This document shows positions 1 through 7,032 of a DNA stretch of 64,000 bases, one piece after another. The position numbers and the translations under genes are program-made. Every line of letters starts with the position of its first letter. Within the stretch, counting starts at the first letter, position 1. The notes under the pieces were generated by a model. The model saw only the letters and a list, made by a program, of their open reading frames with translations, was not told the DNA's origin and did no database searches. Source of the stretch: an uncultured Collinsella sp. (GTDB lineage Bacteria > Actinomycetota > Coriobacteriia > Coriobacteriales > Coriobacteriaceae); contig CAJJZP010000003.1 in NCBI GenBank assembly GCA_905197665.1, forward strand, positions 112,422-176,421, given 5' to 3'.

Positions 1-448
1 TGCCAGCCTCCTCGGCGCCCACGAGCTGTGTGGACACGATGGTGAGCAACGGAAACGCCATGCCCCACACGGCGGTGCCCAGGGTATTCCAAAGGTAGTC
101 GCGACGGGTGGCGTGATCTTCGTACTCGGCTTCTTGCGTGGAGAAGCCGCCGCCGTAGACGGCTCCGAGCAGGCGGTTCCACCAGGCATTGACCATGCGG
201 TGGATGGGGCCGGGCTGGCGATCGCGCTCGCGGCGACGGCGTGTGGCCTGGCTGCTGTCGGGACCGCCGGCGTTACGCTGGCTTAGCTCTTGGATTCGTG
301 CGAGCTCCTCGGCGGTGTGCGATGCGGGGAACAGGCCGTTCTCGATGCGTCCGCCCTGCCCGTGCGCCCCGTCCGATACGGTGGGGTCGGCGACGCCATT
401 GCGGCGGGCGATGGCGCGGCGAATGCTATCGATGGGCGTGATGCTCAA
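1..448 (-). CDS. Flippase-like membrane protein, N-terminal part (runs off the left edge)
   Basis: The frame opens at a TTG (446-448) preceded by AAAGGA about six bases upstream and stays open to the window edge. About 95 polar, Arg-rich residues come first. They are followed by 'RRDYLWNTLGTAVWGMAF' and a hydrophobic stretch ending near 'STQLVGAEEAG'. That opening resembles the first helix of Wzx/MATE-like polysaccharide exporters and of the flippase at 61247 in this window ('NITWNTVGSIAYLACQW'). The long cytoplasmic N-terminal extension is unusual for the family. The likely role is moving a lipid-linked saccharide across the membrane. The assignment rests only on the first predicted helix, because the rest of the protein lies outside the window. 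Confidence 0.6.
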   Translation of the reverse strand, partial: MSITPIDSIRRAIARRNGVADPTVSDGAHGQGGRIENGLFPASHTAEELARIQELSQRNAGGPDSSQATRRRRERDRQPGPIHRMVNAWWNRLLGAVYGGGFSTQEAEYEDHATRRDYLWNTLGTAVWGMAFPLLTIVSTQLVGAEEAG

Positions 449-550
449 AGCGGAGTCCTTTCTATTGCTGCGCTCTAGTATAGACGCGACGGTGTTCGTT
501 CGTGTTTTTGAACAGGTTGTTCGATAATTTCGGCGGCGCCATTCAGTAGA

Positions 551-688
551 CGGCATTTGGGGACGTTCCTTATGTGCCGGCACTTTGGGAACGTCCCTAA
601 GTGCCGGCATCCGGGGACGCTCCTTGGTTGTTGCCTGTTCAAGAGTGTCCCCAACGATTAGTCGTTTAAAAACGTCCCCAATGACTAG
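551..688. repeat. Cluster of intergenic repeats (GTGCCGGC type and TAGTCGTTTAA type)
   Basis: Two GTGCCGGC cores lie between GGGGACGTTCC- and GGAACGTCCC-like arms (560-597). A second unit at 643-687 reads GTGTCCCC, TAGTCGTTTAA, ACGTCCCCAATGACTA. The first type recurs at 13371-13430 and the second at 20046-20091. The arms of the first unit are inverted, so it can fold into a hairpin with the self-complementary GTGCCGGCAC at its tip. No gene is visible in 449-827 apart from the regulatory palindrome at 738. Confidence 0.75.
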
Positions 689-737
689 GCCGCTTGCCTG
701 CGATTTTTGACCGTTGGGCGGGCGCTTCGCCGTTGCC

Positions 738-753
738 GCAAAAACGTTTTTGC
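738..753. promoter_or_regulatory. Perfect 16-bp palindrome upstream of pckA
   Basis: GCAAAAACGTTTTTGC is a perfect palindrome with a central CG, the shape used by LacI/GalR-family and CcpA-type operators. A possible -10 (TACAAC, 762-767) follows at once, so a bound protein would cover the promoter of the gluconeogenic gene downstream. A second small inverted repeat, CTTTAC/GTAAAG, lies at 771-786. Operator function is inferred, and no LacI-type gene is visible in the window. Confidence 0.45.
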
Positions 754-827
754 ATATCGGGTACAACGGGCTTTACGTGAGTAAAGTGCGCGCCTCGTCC
801 ACGTGTCGCGCTTTTAAAGGAGGCCCC

Positions 828-2498
828 ATGCCAGGTATTACCCCTGCAGAAGTTCTGTCCAACTTTGGCATTACGCTGGTCGAAGATCCTGCCGAGAACC
901 AGCCCCGCCTGCTGGTCGACCTGTCGGCAGCCGAGCTCGTCGAGCACGCCATCCGTCGCAACGAAGGTCGTATGGCCTCCAACGGCGCGCTGGTGATCGA
1001 GACGGGGGAGCGCACTGGCCGCTCGCCTAATGACCGCTTTATCGTTGACACCCCCGATGTTCACGACAAGATTGCCTGGGGTGCCGTCAACCGCCCGCTG
1101 TCTGTCGAGAGCTACGAGGCCATCAAGGCCGGCATCGTCGACTATCTCAACGAGCGCGACGTGTTCGTCACTCGCGGTATGGCCGGTGCCGACCGCAACC
1201 ATACGCGTCGTCTGCTTGTCGCCTGCGAGCGTGCCAGCCAGGCGCTCTTTATTAAGCAGATGCTCGCCCGCCCGCTTGCCCGCGAAATCGCACGCACCGG
1301 CGAGCCGGACTTCTGCGTCCTTGCCGCACCCGGCTATCAGTGCGACCCTGCCATCAAGGGCCTCAACTCCAGCGCTGCCGTGGTCATCAATTTCCAGGAG
1401 CGCGTGATTCTGGTCGCTGGCACCGGCTACTCCGGCGAGATCAAAAAGTCCATCTTCAGTGTCATGAACTACTTGCTGCCCGTCGAGGACGACGTTCTGC
1501 CTATGCATTGCTCCGCCAGCATGGATCCCGTCACGCACGAGACCGCGGTGTTCTTCGGCCTGTCGGGCACCGGCAAGACCACGCTTTCGGCCAACCCCAC
1601 GCGCCTGCTGATCGGCGACGACGAGCACGGCTGGTCCGACATGGGCATCTTTAACGTCGAGGGCGGCTGCTACGCCAAGTGCGAGGGCCTGGACGCGTTC
1701 CACGAGCCCGAGATCTTCAACGCTGTTCGCTTTGGCGCCATCTGTGAAAACGTGGTGCTCGACGAGAGCCGCAAGCCCAACTACGATGACGTCTCGATCA
1801 CGCACAACACGCGCGTGGCCTATCCCGTGGAGCATATCCCCAACGCGTGGACCAAGGGCATGGGCACCACCCCGAGCGTCGTGCTGTTTTTGACCTGCGA
1901 CGCCTTTGGCGTTTTGCCGCCCATCTCGCGCCTGACGGCCGATGCCGCCATGTACCACTTTGTGACGGGCTTTACGGCCAAGATCCCCGGCACCGAGGTC
2001 GGCGTCACCGAGCCCACGCCCACGTTCTCCTCGCTGTTTGGCGAGCCATTTATGCCGCTCGACCCCATGGTCTACGCTAAGATGCTCGGCGAGCGCATTG
2101 CCGACGGCCGCACACGCGTCTACCTGGTCAACACCGGCTGGATTGGCGGCGGCTATGGCGTGGGCCATCGCATCGAGCTGGCCTACACGCGCTCGTTGGT
2201 CGCGCGCGCCCTCGACGGCACCATCGAGGATAGCGAGTTTGTGCACGACGACATCTTTAACGTCGACATTCCCACCACGTGCCACGGCGTGCCCGACGGC
2301 ATTTTGGTGCCGCGCCAGTACTGGCAGAGCACCGCGCGCTACGACGAGGCCGCGCATAACTTGGCCGTGATGTTCGAGGAGAACTTCGAGAAGAAGTACT
2401 CGCACCTGCCTGAGTCCGTTAAGGCCGCCGGCCCGCACGCCCAAGTGCCCGCCGAGGCTCGTCATCGCGGCCGCGGCCTGCTGGGACTTCGCCACTAG
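828..2498 (+). CDS. pckA: Phosphoenolpyruvate carboxykinase (ATP)
   Basis: The 556-residue product matches the ATP-dependent PEP carboxykinase family, which interconverts oxaloacetate and PEP with ATP/ADP. In fermenting gut anaerobes it often runs in the CO2-fixing direction towards succinate. Visible motifs are the P-loop 'GLSGTGKTTLSA' (about residue 245), the Mn/substrate stretch 'LIGDDEHGWSD', 'ERTGRSPNDRF' near the N terminus, and 'NTGWIGGGYGVG' in the C-terminal half. The ATG at 828 is chosen because AAAGGAGG stands six bases upstream; the open frame reaches back to 714 without a better ribosome site. The gene looks monocistronic, with its own palindrome-containing promoter region and a terminator hairpin 19 bases after the stop. 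Confidence 0.96.
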   Translation: MPGITPAEVLSNFGITLVEDPAENQPRLLVDLSAAELVEHAIRRNEGRMASNGALVIETGERTGRSPNDRFIVDTPDVHDKIAWGAVNRPLSVESYEAIKAGIVDYLNERDVFVTRGMAGADRNHTRRLLVACERASQALFIKQMLARPLAREIARTGEPDFCVLAAPGYQCDPAIKGLNSSAAVVINFQERVILVAGTGYSGEIKKSIFSVMNYLLPVEDDVLPMHCSASMDPVTHETAVFFGLSGTGKTTLSANPTRLLIGDDEHGWSDMGIFNVEGGCYAKCEGLDAFHEPEIFNAVRFGAICENVVLDESRKPNYDDVSITHNTRVAYPVEHIPNAWTKGMGTTPSVVLFLTCDAFGVLPPISRLTADAAMYHFVTGFTAKIPGTEVGVTEPTPTFSSLFGEPFMPLDPMVYAKMLGERIADGRTRVYLVNTGWIGGGYGVGHRIELAYTRSLVARALDGTIEDSEFVHDDIFNVDIPTTCHGVPDGILVPRQYWQSTARYDEAAHNLAVMFEENFEKKYSHLPESVKAAGPHAQVPAEARHRGRGLLGLRH

Positions 2499-2516
2499 CG
2501 TCGCCTCAGACCCAAT

Positions 2517-2554
2517 ACCACCACAAAGGGGACAGGTACCTTTGTGGTGGTTTT
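2517..2554. repeat. Palindromic repeat copy 1, acting as pckA terminator
   Basis: ACCACCACAAAGG (2517-2529) and CCTTTGTGGTGGT (2539-2551) are perfect 13-bp arms around a nine-base loop, followed by TTTT. It is one of six nearly identical units in the first 17 kb. The position just after pckA and the T run fit an intrinsic terminator. Confidence 0.85.
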
Positions 2555-2581
2555 GCTTGGGCGGATGACTCGGGTTACAAT
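2553..2581 (+). promoter_or_regulatory. Sigma-70-type promoter for the B3/B4 gene
   Basis: TTGCTT (2553-2558), a 17-base spacer and TACAAT (2576-2581) give a good housekeeping promoter. Transcription would start near 2588, leaving a leader of about 138 bases with two hairpins before the gene at 2726. Confidence 0.65.
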
Positions 2582-2595
2582 ACGCCTGACATATC

Positions 2596-2685
2596 GTCCC
2601 CTTCTCCGGATGGGGACAGCGTAAGCGCTCTTGTGGCGGCACCGTAGGACTTAGAAGGTGGCTGCCGTGAGGGCGCTTTTTGTTT
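2596..2685 (+). promoter_or_regulatory. Structured leader with terminator-like hairpin (candidate attenuator)
   Basis: A small GTCCCC/GGGGAC hairpin (2596-2616) is followed by a long stem. AGCGCTCTTGT-GGCGGCACC (2624-2643) pairs with GGTGGCTGCC-GTGAGGGCGCT (2657-2677), about 20 pairs with some G-U and one bulge. TTTTTGTTT follows at once. A stem of this strength followed by T residues 40 bases ahead of the start codon is what a transcription attenuator looks like. No riboswitch class is recognisable and the signal is unknown. Confidence 0.5.
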
Positions 2686-2725
2686 AGGTGCCCTCGCTTG
2701 GGCGCGCACAATGAAGGGAGAGCGT

Positions 2726-3445
2726 ATGAAGGGCTTTGTTGCCGAGGATTCATTTTGGGAGCTGTTTCCGCAGGCGGTGGTCGGCGTCGTGATTGTAAAG
2801 GGCATGAAGCCCGCGGCTCAGATTCCCCAGGAGGACGTGGATGCGATCGCCGCGCTGCTTGACCGCGCCAACATCGATGCGGAGCGCCACCTGACAAGCG
2901 ATACCATCAGCGAGAATGCGCCGGTTAAGGCATGGCGCGAGGCGTATCGCCTGTTCAAGACCAAGAAGGGCGCGCGTTGCTCAGTTGAGAACCTGCTCAA
3001 GCGCGTGCTCAAAGGCAAGCCGGTCGGCCACATCACGCCTGCGGTGGATATCTACAACACGATTTCGTTGACTTATGCGCTGCCCGTTGGCGGTGAGGAT
3101 TTGCATGCTATTGAGGGCAATCTGCGCCTGGCGGTGACCGACGGCGGCGACGCGTTCTTGCCACTTGGCGAGGAGGCGGATGATCCGACGCTGCCCGGCG
3201 AGCTTGCCTACATCGATGATGCGGGCGCCGTGTGCCGTTGCTGGAACTGGCGCGATGGCGTTCGCACGGCGCTGTCCGACGATTCGGCGGACGCATTTCT
3301 GGCGATTGAGTGCGTGGAGCCCGAGCGGATGGGGGACTGCCAGGCCGCCATCGATCGCTTGGCCGAGCTGCTCGAGCGCTATCTGGGAGCGACGGTTGTC
3401 GTTAAGACCCTTGTGGCCCGCGACAATCCCTGCGTGGAGCTGTAG
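2726..3445 (+). CDS. B3/B4 tRNA-binding-domain protein
   Basis: This 239-residue protein has the fold signature of free-standing B3/B4 domains, related to the editing part of the phenylalanyl-tRNA synthetase beta chain. Visible landmarks are 'APVKAWREAYRLF', 'VENLLKRVLKGK', 'ITPAVDIYNTISLTYALPVGG' and 'GVRTALSDDSADAFLAIE'. Free-standing members are thought to act in tRNA or amino-acid quality control, but the substrate is unproven. The ATG at 2726 is preferred over the in-frame ATG at 2711 because AAGGGAG sits six bases before it. The gene has its own promoter and a structured leader, and ends in palindromic repeat copy 2. Confidence 0.8.
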   Translation: MKGFVAEDSFWELFPQAVVGVVIVKGMKPAAQIPQEDVDAIAALLDRANIDAERHLTSDTISENAPVKAWREAYRLFKTKKGARCSVENLLKRVLKGKPVGHITPAVDIYNTISLTYALPVGGEDLHAIEGNLRLAVTDGGDAFLPLGEEADDPTLPGELAYIDDAGAVCRCWNWRDGVRTALSDDSADAFLAIECVEPERMGDCQAAIDRLAELLERYLGATVVVKTLVARDNPCVEL

Positions 3446-3472
3446 CGGCGCCTAGAACCTATTGATGCCCCG

Positions 3473-3512
3473 AACCACCACAAAGGTGACTGTCCCCTTT
3501 GTGGTGGTTTTT
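3473..3512. repeat. Palindromic repeat copy 2, terminator-like
   Basis: AACCACCACAAAGG (3473-3486) and CCTTTGTGGTGGTT (3496-3509) form a 14-bp stem followed by TTTT. The loop (TGACTGTCC) is in the opposite orientation to copy 1. Confidence 0.85.
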
Positions 3513-3614
3513 ATGTTGATGGGTTAACAAATGGGATATTTGGGTACGGAGGTTCGGACATGCGGCTAAGATGTTTACCCGTTAGCATCATGTAAGCGAA
3601 AGGCGGTCGTCACC

Positions 3615-4064
3615 ATGCAGCAGAACGACGAGACACGTTTTGAGGACTTTGTCGGACTGATCAGCGGCCTCTACAAGGAGATTCAGCGCATCAAGACGTC
3701 CGAAGGCGCAAGGCTCGGCCTTAAGGGCTCCGATGTCATGTGCCTGTACTATCTTGAGCGCAGCAAGGACGGCCTGACTGGCGCCGACCTCGCCCGCATG
3801 GCCGGCGTTACCCGTGCCGCCGTTTCGCGCACACTGGCTCATCTGGAGGAGGGCGGCTACGTCGAGGTTGACGACTCGGGTGATGCGGCCGTCAAGTACC
3901 GTGCTCCGGTGCGCCTGACTGCTCTGGGCGGCGAGAGCATGAGCGAGGCCGATCGCATCATTCGCGATGTGCTCGATACCACCGGCAAGGCCATGGGCGT
4001 GGAGCAGCGCGAGCAGATGTATGCGTCGCTGCGCACGATCCTCAGCACCCTGCGCGAGATTTAG
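3615..4064 (+). CDS. MarR-family transcriptional regulator
   Basis: The 149-residue protein has the MarR layout: an N-terminal dimer helix, then a winged helix-turn-helix from about residue 35 to 100. The recognition region is 'LTGADLARMAGVTRAAVSRTLAHLEEGGYVE' (quoted here only to show the HTH), followed by a beta-wing with 'YRAPVRLTALG' and a C-terminal dimer helix. AAAGGCGG stands upstream of the ATG. No ligand can be inferred. It directly precedes the DegV gene in the same direction (120 bases), so the two may be co-transcribed, which would suggest a link to lipid or envelope metabolism. Confidence 0.88.
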   Translation: MQQNDETRFEDFVGLISGLYKEIQRIKTSEGARLGLKGSDVMCLYYLERSKDGLTGADLARMAGVTRAAVSRTLAHLEEGGYVEVDDSGDAAVKYRAPVRLTALGGESMSEADRIIRDVLDTTGKAMGVEQREQMYASLRTILSTLREI

Positions 4065-4183
4065 AGCCGCGCTGGCACTATCTTTCAGCCAACAACTGCA
4101 TCGTCCCGTCTGAGCGCGCACGCCGCGCCGGGACATTGTTGTCAAAATTCCCTGCGCGAGACCTGCGCAAGAAAGGATTCGCT

Positions 4184-5038
4184 ATGTCCGTCCGCATTAT
4201 TACCGATTCCGCCAGCGATATGTCTCCGGCGGAGCACCCCGCTCTGCGTGTTCTGCCGCTGTCCGTCACCTTTGGCACCGATGTGTACATGGATGGCGTC
4301 GACATCGATCACCAACGCTTTTACGAGATGCTCGTGGAGCGTGATGAGCTGCCCAAGACCGGTCAGGTCAACCCGTACGCCTTTTCGCAGGCGATTGCCG
4401 AGGTTCGTGAGGCCGGCGACGAGGCGGTGATTATTACCGTGGGTGCCAAGCTTTCGGGCACCAACCAGAGTGCTCGCACCGCACTTGCCGAGGCGCCGGG
4501 CGGCGACGTGTATGTGGTGGATAGCAACAACGTCACCCTGGGCGAGCGCGTGCTGGTCGAGTATGCGCTGCGCTTGGTGGACGAGGGCCAGGGCGCGGCT
4601 CAGGTTGCGGCGGCTGTCGAGGCCGTTCGCGACCGCGTGGTCGTCATCGGCCTGCTCGAGACGCTGGAGTACCTGGTGCGCGGAGGCCGCTTGTCTGCTG
4701 CGGCCGGCGCCGTGGGTACGCTACTCAACGTGAAGCCTGTTGTGGCCGCCGAGGATGGCCTGATCGTGCAACTGGGTAAGGCGCGCGGTTCCAAGAACGG
4801 TCGTAACCTGCTCAACCAGAAGGTCGAAAAGGCGGGCGGCATCGACTTCTCCATGCCGCTGGCGCTTGGCTATACGGGTCTTTCGGATGCCGTGCTCAAG
4901 AAGTATATCGAGGACAGCGCGGCACTGTGGGCTGGCCACACTGAGGGTGAGCTGCCCGTCCACACCATCGGCGCTACCATCGGCACTCACGTGGGCCCCG
5001 GTGCCGTAGCCGTGGCCTTCTTCCAGCCCGCCAACTAA
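4184..5038 (+). CDS. DegV family fatty-acid-binding protein
   Basis: This 284-residue protein shows the DegV hallmarks: 'VRIITDSASDMSP' at the N terminus, 'KTGQVNPYAF' (the S/T-S/N-Q-P region), 'ITVGAKLSGTNQSA', 'VYVVDSNNVTLGE', 'LEYLVRGGRLSAAAGAVGTLLNVKPVV' and a C-terminal 'GATIGTHVGPGAVAVAFF'. DegV/FakB proteins bind a fatty acid and, with FakA kinase, feed exogenous fatty acids into phospholipid synthesis. No fakA is visible nearby. The ATG at 4184 is chosen over upstream codons because AAAGGA lies six bases before it. A palindromic repeat follows the stop. Confidence 0.93.
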   Translation: MSVRIITDSASDMSPAEHPALRVLPLSVTFGTDVYMDGVDIDHQRFYEMLVERDELPKTGQVNPYAFSQAIAEVREAGDEAVIITVGAKLSGTNQSARTALAEAPGGDVYVVDSNNVTLGERVLVEYALRLVDEGQGAAQVAAAVEAVRDRVVVIGLLETLEYLVRGGRLSAAAGAVGTLLNVKPVVAAEDGLIVQLGKARGSKNGRNLLNQKVEKAGGIDFSMPLALGYTGLSDAVLKKYIEDSAALWAGHTEGELPVHTIGATIGTHVGPGAVAVAFFQPAN

Positions 5039-5048
5039 CCCACCTGCC

Positions 5049-5088
5049 AAAACCACCACAAAGGGGACAGGAGCCTTTGTGGTGGTTT
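5049..5088. repeat. Palindromic repeat copy 3
   Basis: AAAACCACCACAAAGG and CCTTTGTGGTGGTTT flank GGACAGGAG, the same loop orientation as copy 1. It lies between the DegV gene and the alkyltransferase gene and could terminate the first. Confidence 0.85.
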
Positions 5089-5117
5089 ATGCTTTTCCGG
5101 GTGGAAGGGAGCGAACA

Positions 5118-5438
5118 ATGGCGTCTGAGGGCTTTTTTGAGCGGGTGTACGAGGTGGTCGAGCAGATCCCCGAAGGGATGGTCGCCACGTACGGCCAGGT
5201 GGCGCTGCTCGCCGGTCGTCCACGAAGCGCGCGCTATGTGGGCTATGCGCTGCACAGCAATCCGCGCCCTGGTCAGATTCCTTGCCATCGTGTGGTGTTT
5301 GCTGATGGCCGCATTTGCGAGGGCTTTGCCTTTGGCGGCCCCGATGCTCAACGTGAGCTTTTGCTAGGGGAGGGTGTGACGTTTGCCGATCCCATGCACG
5401 TCAATCTGGGTGCCTGTCGCTGGCCTGCCGGACTCTAA
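5118..5438 (+). CDS. Single-domain methylated-DNA-cysteine methyltransferase-like protein
   Basis: The 106-residue product is only the DNA-binding/catalytic domain of O6-alkylguanine-DNA alkyltransferases. It carries 'IPEGMVATYGQVALLAG' (helix-turn-helix region with the arginine-finger segment 'RSARYVGYAL') and the active-site motif 'IPCHRVV'. The acceptor cysteine is kept, unlike the alkyltransferase-like (ATL) proteins, which have Trp there. The usual N-terminal domain is missing. It could transfer alkyl groups from guanine or flag damage for nucleotide excision repair. AAGGGAG lies before the ATG at 5118. The start is just after repeat copy 3, so the gene probably has its own promoter or depends on read-through. 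Confidence 0.85.
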   Translation: MASEGFFERVYEVVEQIPEGMVATYGQVALLAGRPRSARYVGYALHSNPRPGQIPCHRVVFADGRICEGFAFGGPDAQRELLLGEGVTFADPMHVNLGACRWPAGL

Positions 5439-5454
5439 CAGCTCTGCCGTGGCC

Positions 5455-5492
5455 AAAACCACCACAAAGGTGGCTGTCCCCTTTGTGGTTTT
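5455..5492. repeat. Palindromic repeat copy 4 (right arm one triplet short)
   Basis: AAAACCACCACAAAGG and CCTTTGTGGTTTT surround TGGCTGTCC. The right arm lacks one GGT unit compared with the other copies. It follows the alkyltransferase stop by 16 bases and ends in TTTT. Confidence 0.8.
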
Positions 5493-5756
5493 AGTTTACC
5501 AGAGCTAACTTATGGAGAACGTATGACGGCGCGGTTTGACGCTACAAAGTAAACCACGGTGAACTATATTGTTTTCAGCAACGGAGCAGGCAATAGGCGA
5601 TGAAAAAGCCTGCCCTGTTGAGTTTGATTCGCATTCCTCCCCTCTGTGCGATTCAACGGTGTACTTCGGGAACAGGCCCGCTGGCAACTTACTGCCAGCG
5701 GGCCTGTTCCTGTTTGTCGGGGGAGTGCAACGGGCAGAGCCGAACCGGTCGGGCAC
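5493..5756. other. Gene-poor gap with a strong 17-bp stem-loop
   Basis: No convincing gene is visible here; the short open frames lack ribosome sites and family features. GAACAGGCCCGCTGGCA (5670-5686) pairs perfectly with 5693-5709 around a six-base loop. It lacks a real T run on either strand, so it is not a typical terminator. A small RNA or a processing element is possible. Confidence 0.4.
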
Positions 5757-5790
5757 CAAAAAAGGGCGGACGCCGTAGCGCCCGCCCTAA
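5757..5790 (-). terminator. Intrinsic terminator of trpS
   Basis: On the minus strand AGGGCGGGCGC...GCGTCCGCCCT forms an 11-bp stem (one mismatch) followed by TTTTTT, 32 bases after the trpS stop. Confidence 0.85.
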
Positions 5791-5821
5791 AACAATCGAC
5801 AGCTCAAGCCAGCAGATCGGT

Positions 5822-6871
5822 CTAGTACACCATGCCCATGGCGTCCTGAACCTCGGCCAGGGTCCGTTCGGCGATCTCGTTGGCGCGACGATTGCCCTCG
5901 TGCAGCACGTCCTTGACGTAATCCAGGTCGTTCTCGTAGCGCTGGCGACGCTCACGGATCGGGGCGAAGTACTCGTTGACGGCCTCGGTCACGTACTTCT
6001 TGAGCTGGCCGGAGCCGCCCATGCCGATCTCCTCGGCAATCTCGACTTCGGAACGGCCGGTGCAGATGGCGGCGGTCGAAAGCAGGCCGGACACGCCGGG
6101 GCGGTTCTCGGGATCAAACGTGATCATGCGCTCGGAGTCGGTCTGGCTCTTCTTGATGCGCTTGGCCGTCTCCTCGGCGGTCATCGAGATGTTGATGGCG
6201 TTGCCGTAGCTCTTGCTCATCTTGCGACCGTCCAGGCCGGGCAGCAGCGGGGTCTCGGACAGCAGCGCTTCGACCTCGGGGAACACCTTGCCGTAACGGT
6301 TGTTAAAGCGGCGGGCGATGGTGCGGGTGAGCTCGATGTGCGGCAGCTGGTCGCGACCGACGGGCACCACATTGCCCTTGCAGAACAGGATGTCGCAGGC
6401 CTGGTGCACCGGGTAGGTGAGCAGAAGGCCGGTGAGCTCGTGGCCCGAGGCCTCCATCTCGGCCTTGACCGTGGGGTTGCGCGCCAGCTCGGCCTCGGAG
6501 ACCAGCGACAGGAACGGCAGCATGAGCTGGTTTGCGGCGGGTACGGCGGAGTGCGCGTAGATCATGGTCTTGTCGGGGTCGATGCCGCAGGCAAGGTAGT
6601 CCATGACCATGTTGTACACGTTGTCCTGGATGTGCTCGGTCGTATCGCGGTCAGTGATGACTTGGTAGTCGGCGATGAGCACGTTGGTCTTGGCGCCCAT
6701 GTTCTGCAGCTCAACACGGCCCTTGAGGGTGCCGAAGTAGTGACCCAGGTGCAGACGGCCGGTGGGGCGGTCGCCGGTGAGCATGGTGAACTTCTCGGGC
6801 GTTTTGGCCAGGCCCTCGCGAATGGCGTTGCTCTTTTGCAGCGCGACTTCGTAGCTGTTCTCGTTTGGCAT
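5822..6871 (-). CDS. trpS: Tryptophanyl-tRNA synthetase
   Basis: The product is 349 residues, normal for a bacterial TrpRS. It charges tRNA-Trp as a class I synthetase. Visible are the HIGH-type motif 'GRLHLGHYFGTL' (about residue 38), 'PVGRDQLPHIELTR' of the Rossmann core, and the KMSKS loop 'GRKMSKSYGN' (about residue 210). The start at 6871 has TTAGGAG five bases upstream; a longer in-frame opening to 6901 lacks one. The gene is alone on its strand between the trpS terminator and the transferase gene at 7033. No T-box leader is visible upstream. Confidence 0.96.
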   Translation of the reverse strand: MPNENSYEVALQKSNAIREGLAKTPEKFTMLTGDRPTGRLHLGHYFGTLKGRVELQNMGAKTNVLIADYQVITDRDTTEHIQDNVYNMVMDYLACGIDPDKTMIYAHSAVPAANQLMLPFLSLVSEAELARNPTVKAEMEASGHELTGLLLTYPVHQACDILFCKGNVVPVGRDQLPHIELTRTIARRFNNRYGKVFPEVEALLSETPLLPGLDGRKMSKSYGNAINISMTAEETAKRIKKSQTDSERMITFDPENRPGVSGLLSTAAICTGRSEVEIAEEIGMGGSGQLKKYVTEAVNEYFAPIRERRQRYENDLDYVKDVLHEGNRRANEIAERTLAEVQDAMGMVY

Positions 6872-7032
6872 GATTGCTCCTAACGTATGTTCATGGGTCA
6901 AGATGATAACGCGTTTATTGGAGGGTCGGGGCGTAAGTACGCGAGGGGCGGGAGAGCGGCGGCATGTGCGATGGGCGCGGCGTGGCTGCGCGTTTGGCCG
7001 GCGGCGTCTGGACGCATCCTCGGCAGCTTACC

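Noticed and set aside
2624..2685. T-box riboswitch in the leader of the B3/B4 gene
   Set aside because: GGTGG...CCGTG resembles the T-box core only loosely, and the transcript from the likely start is far too short for stem I.
666..2897. Long minus-strand open frame (743 codons) opposite pckA
   Set aside because: It mirrors the GC-rich codons of pckA, has no ribosome site and no family features; pckA itself is unmistakable.
5505..5778. Small genes in the gap between the alkyltransferase gene and trpS
   Set aside because: The 69- and 84-codon frames overlap each other and the strong stem-loop, without ribosome sites.
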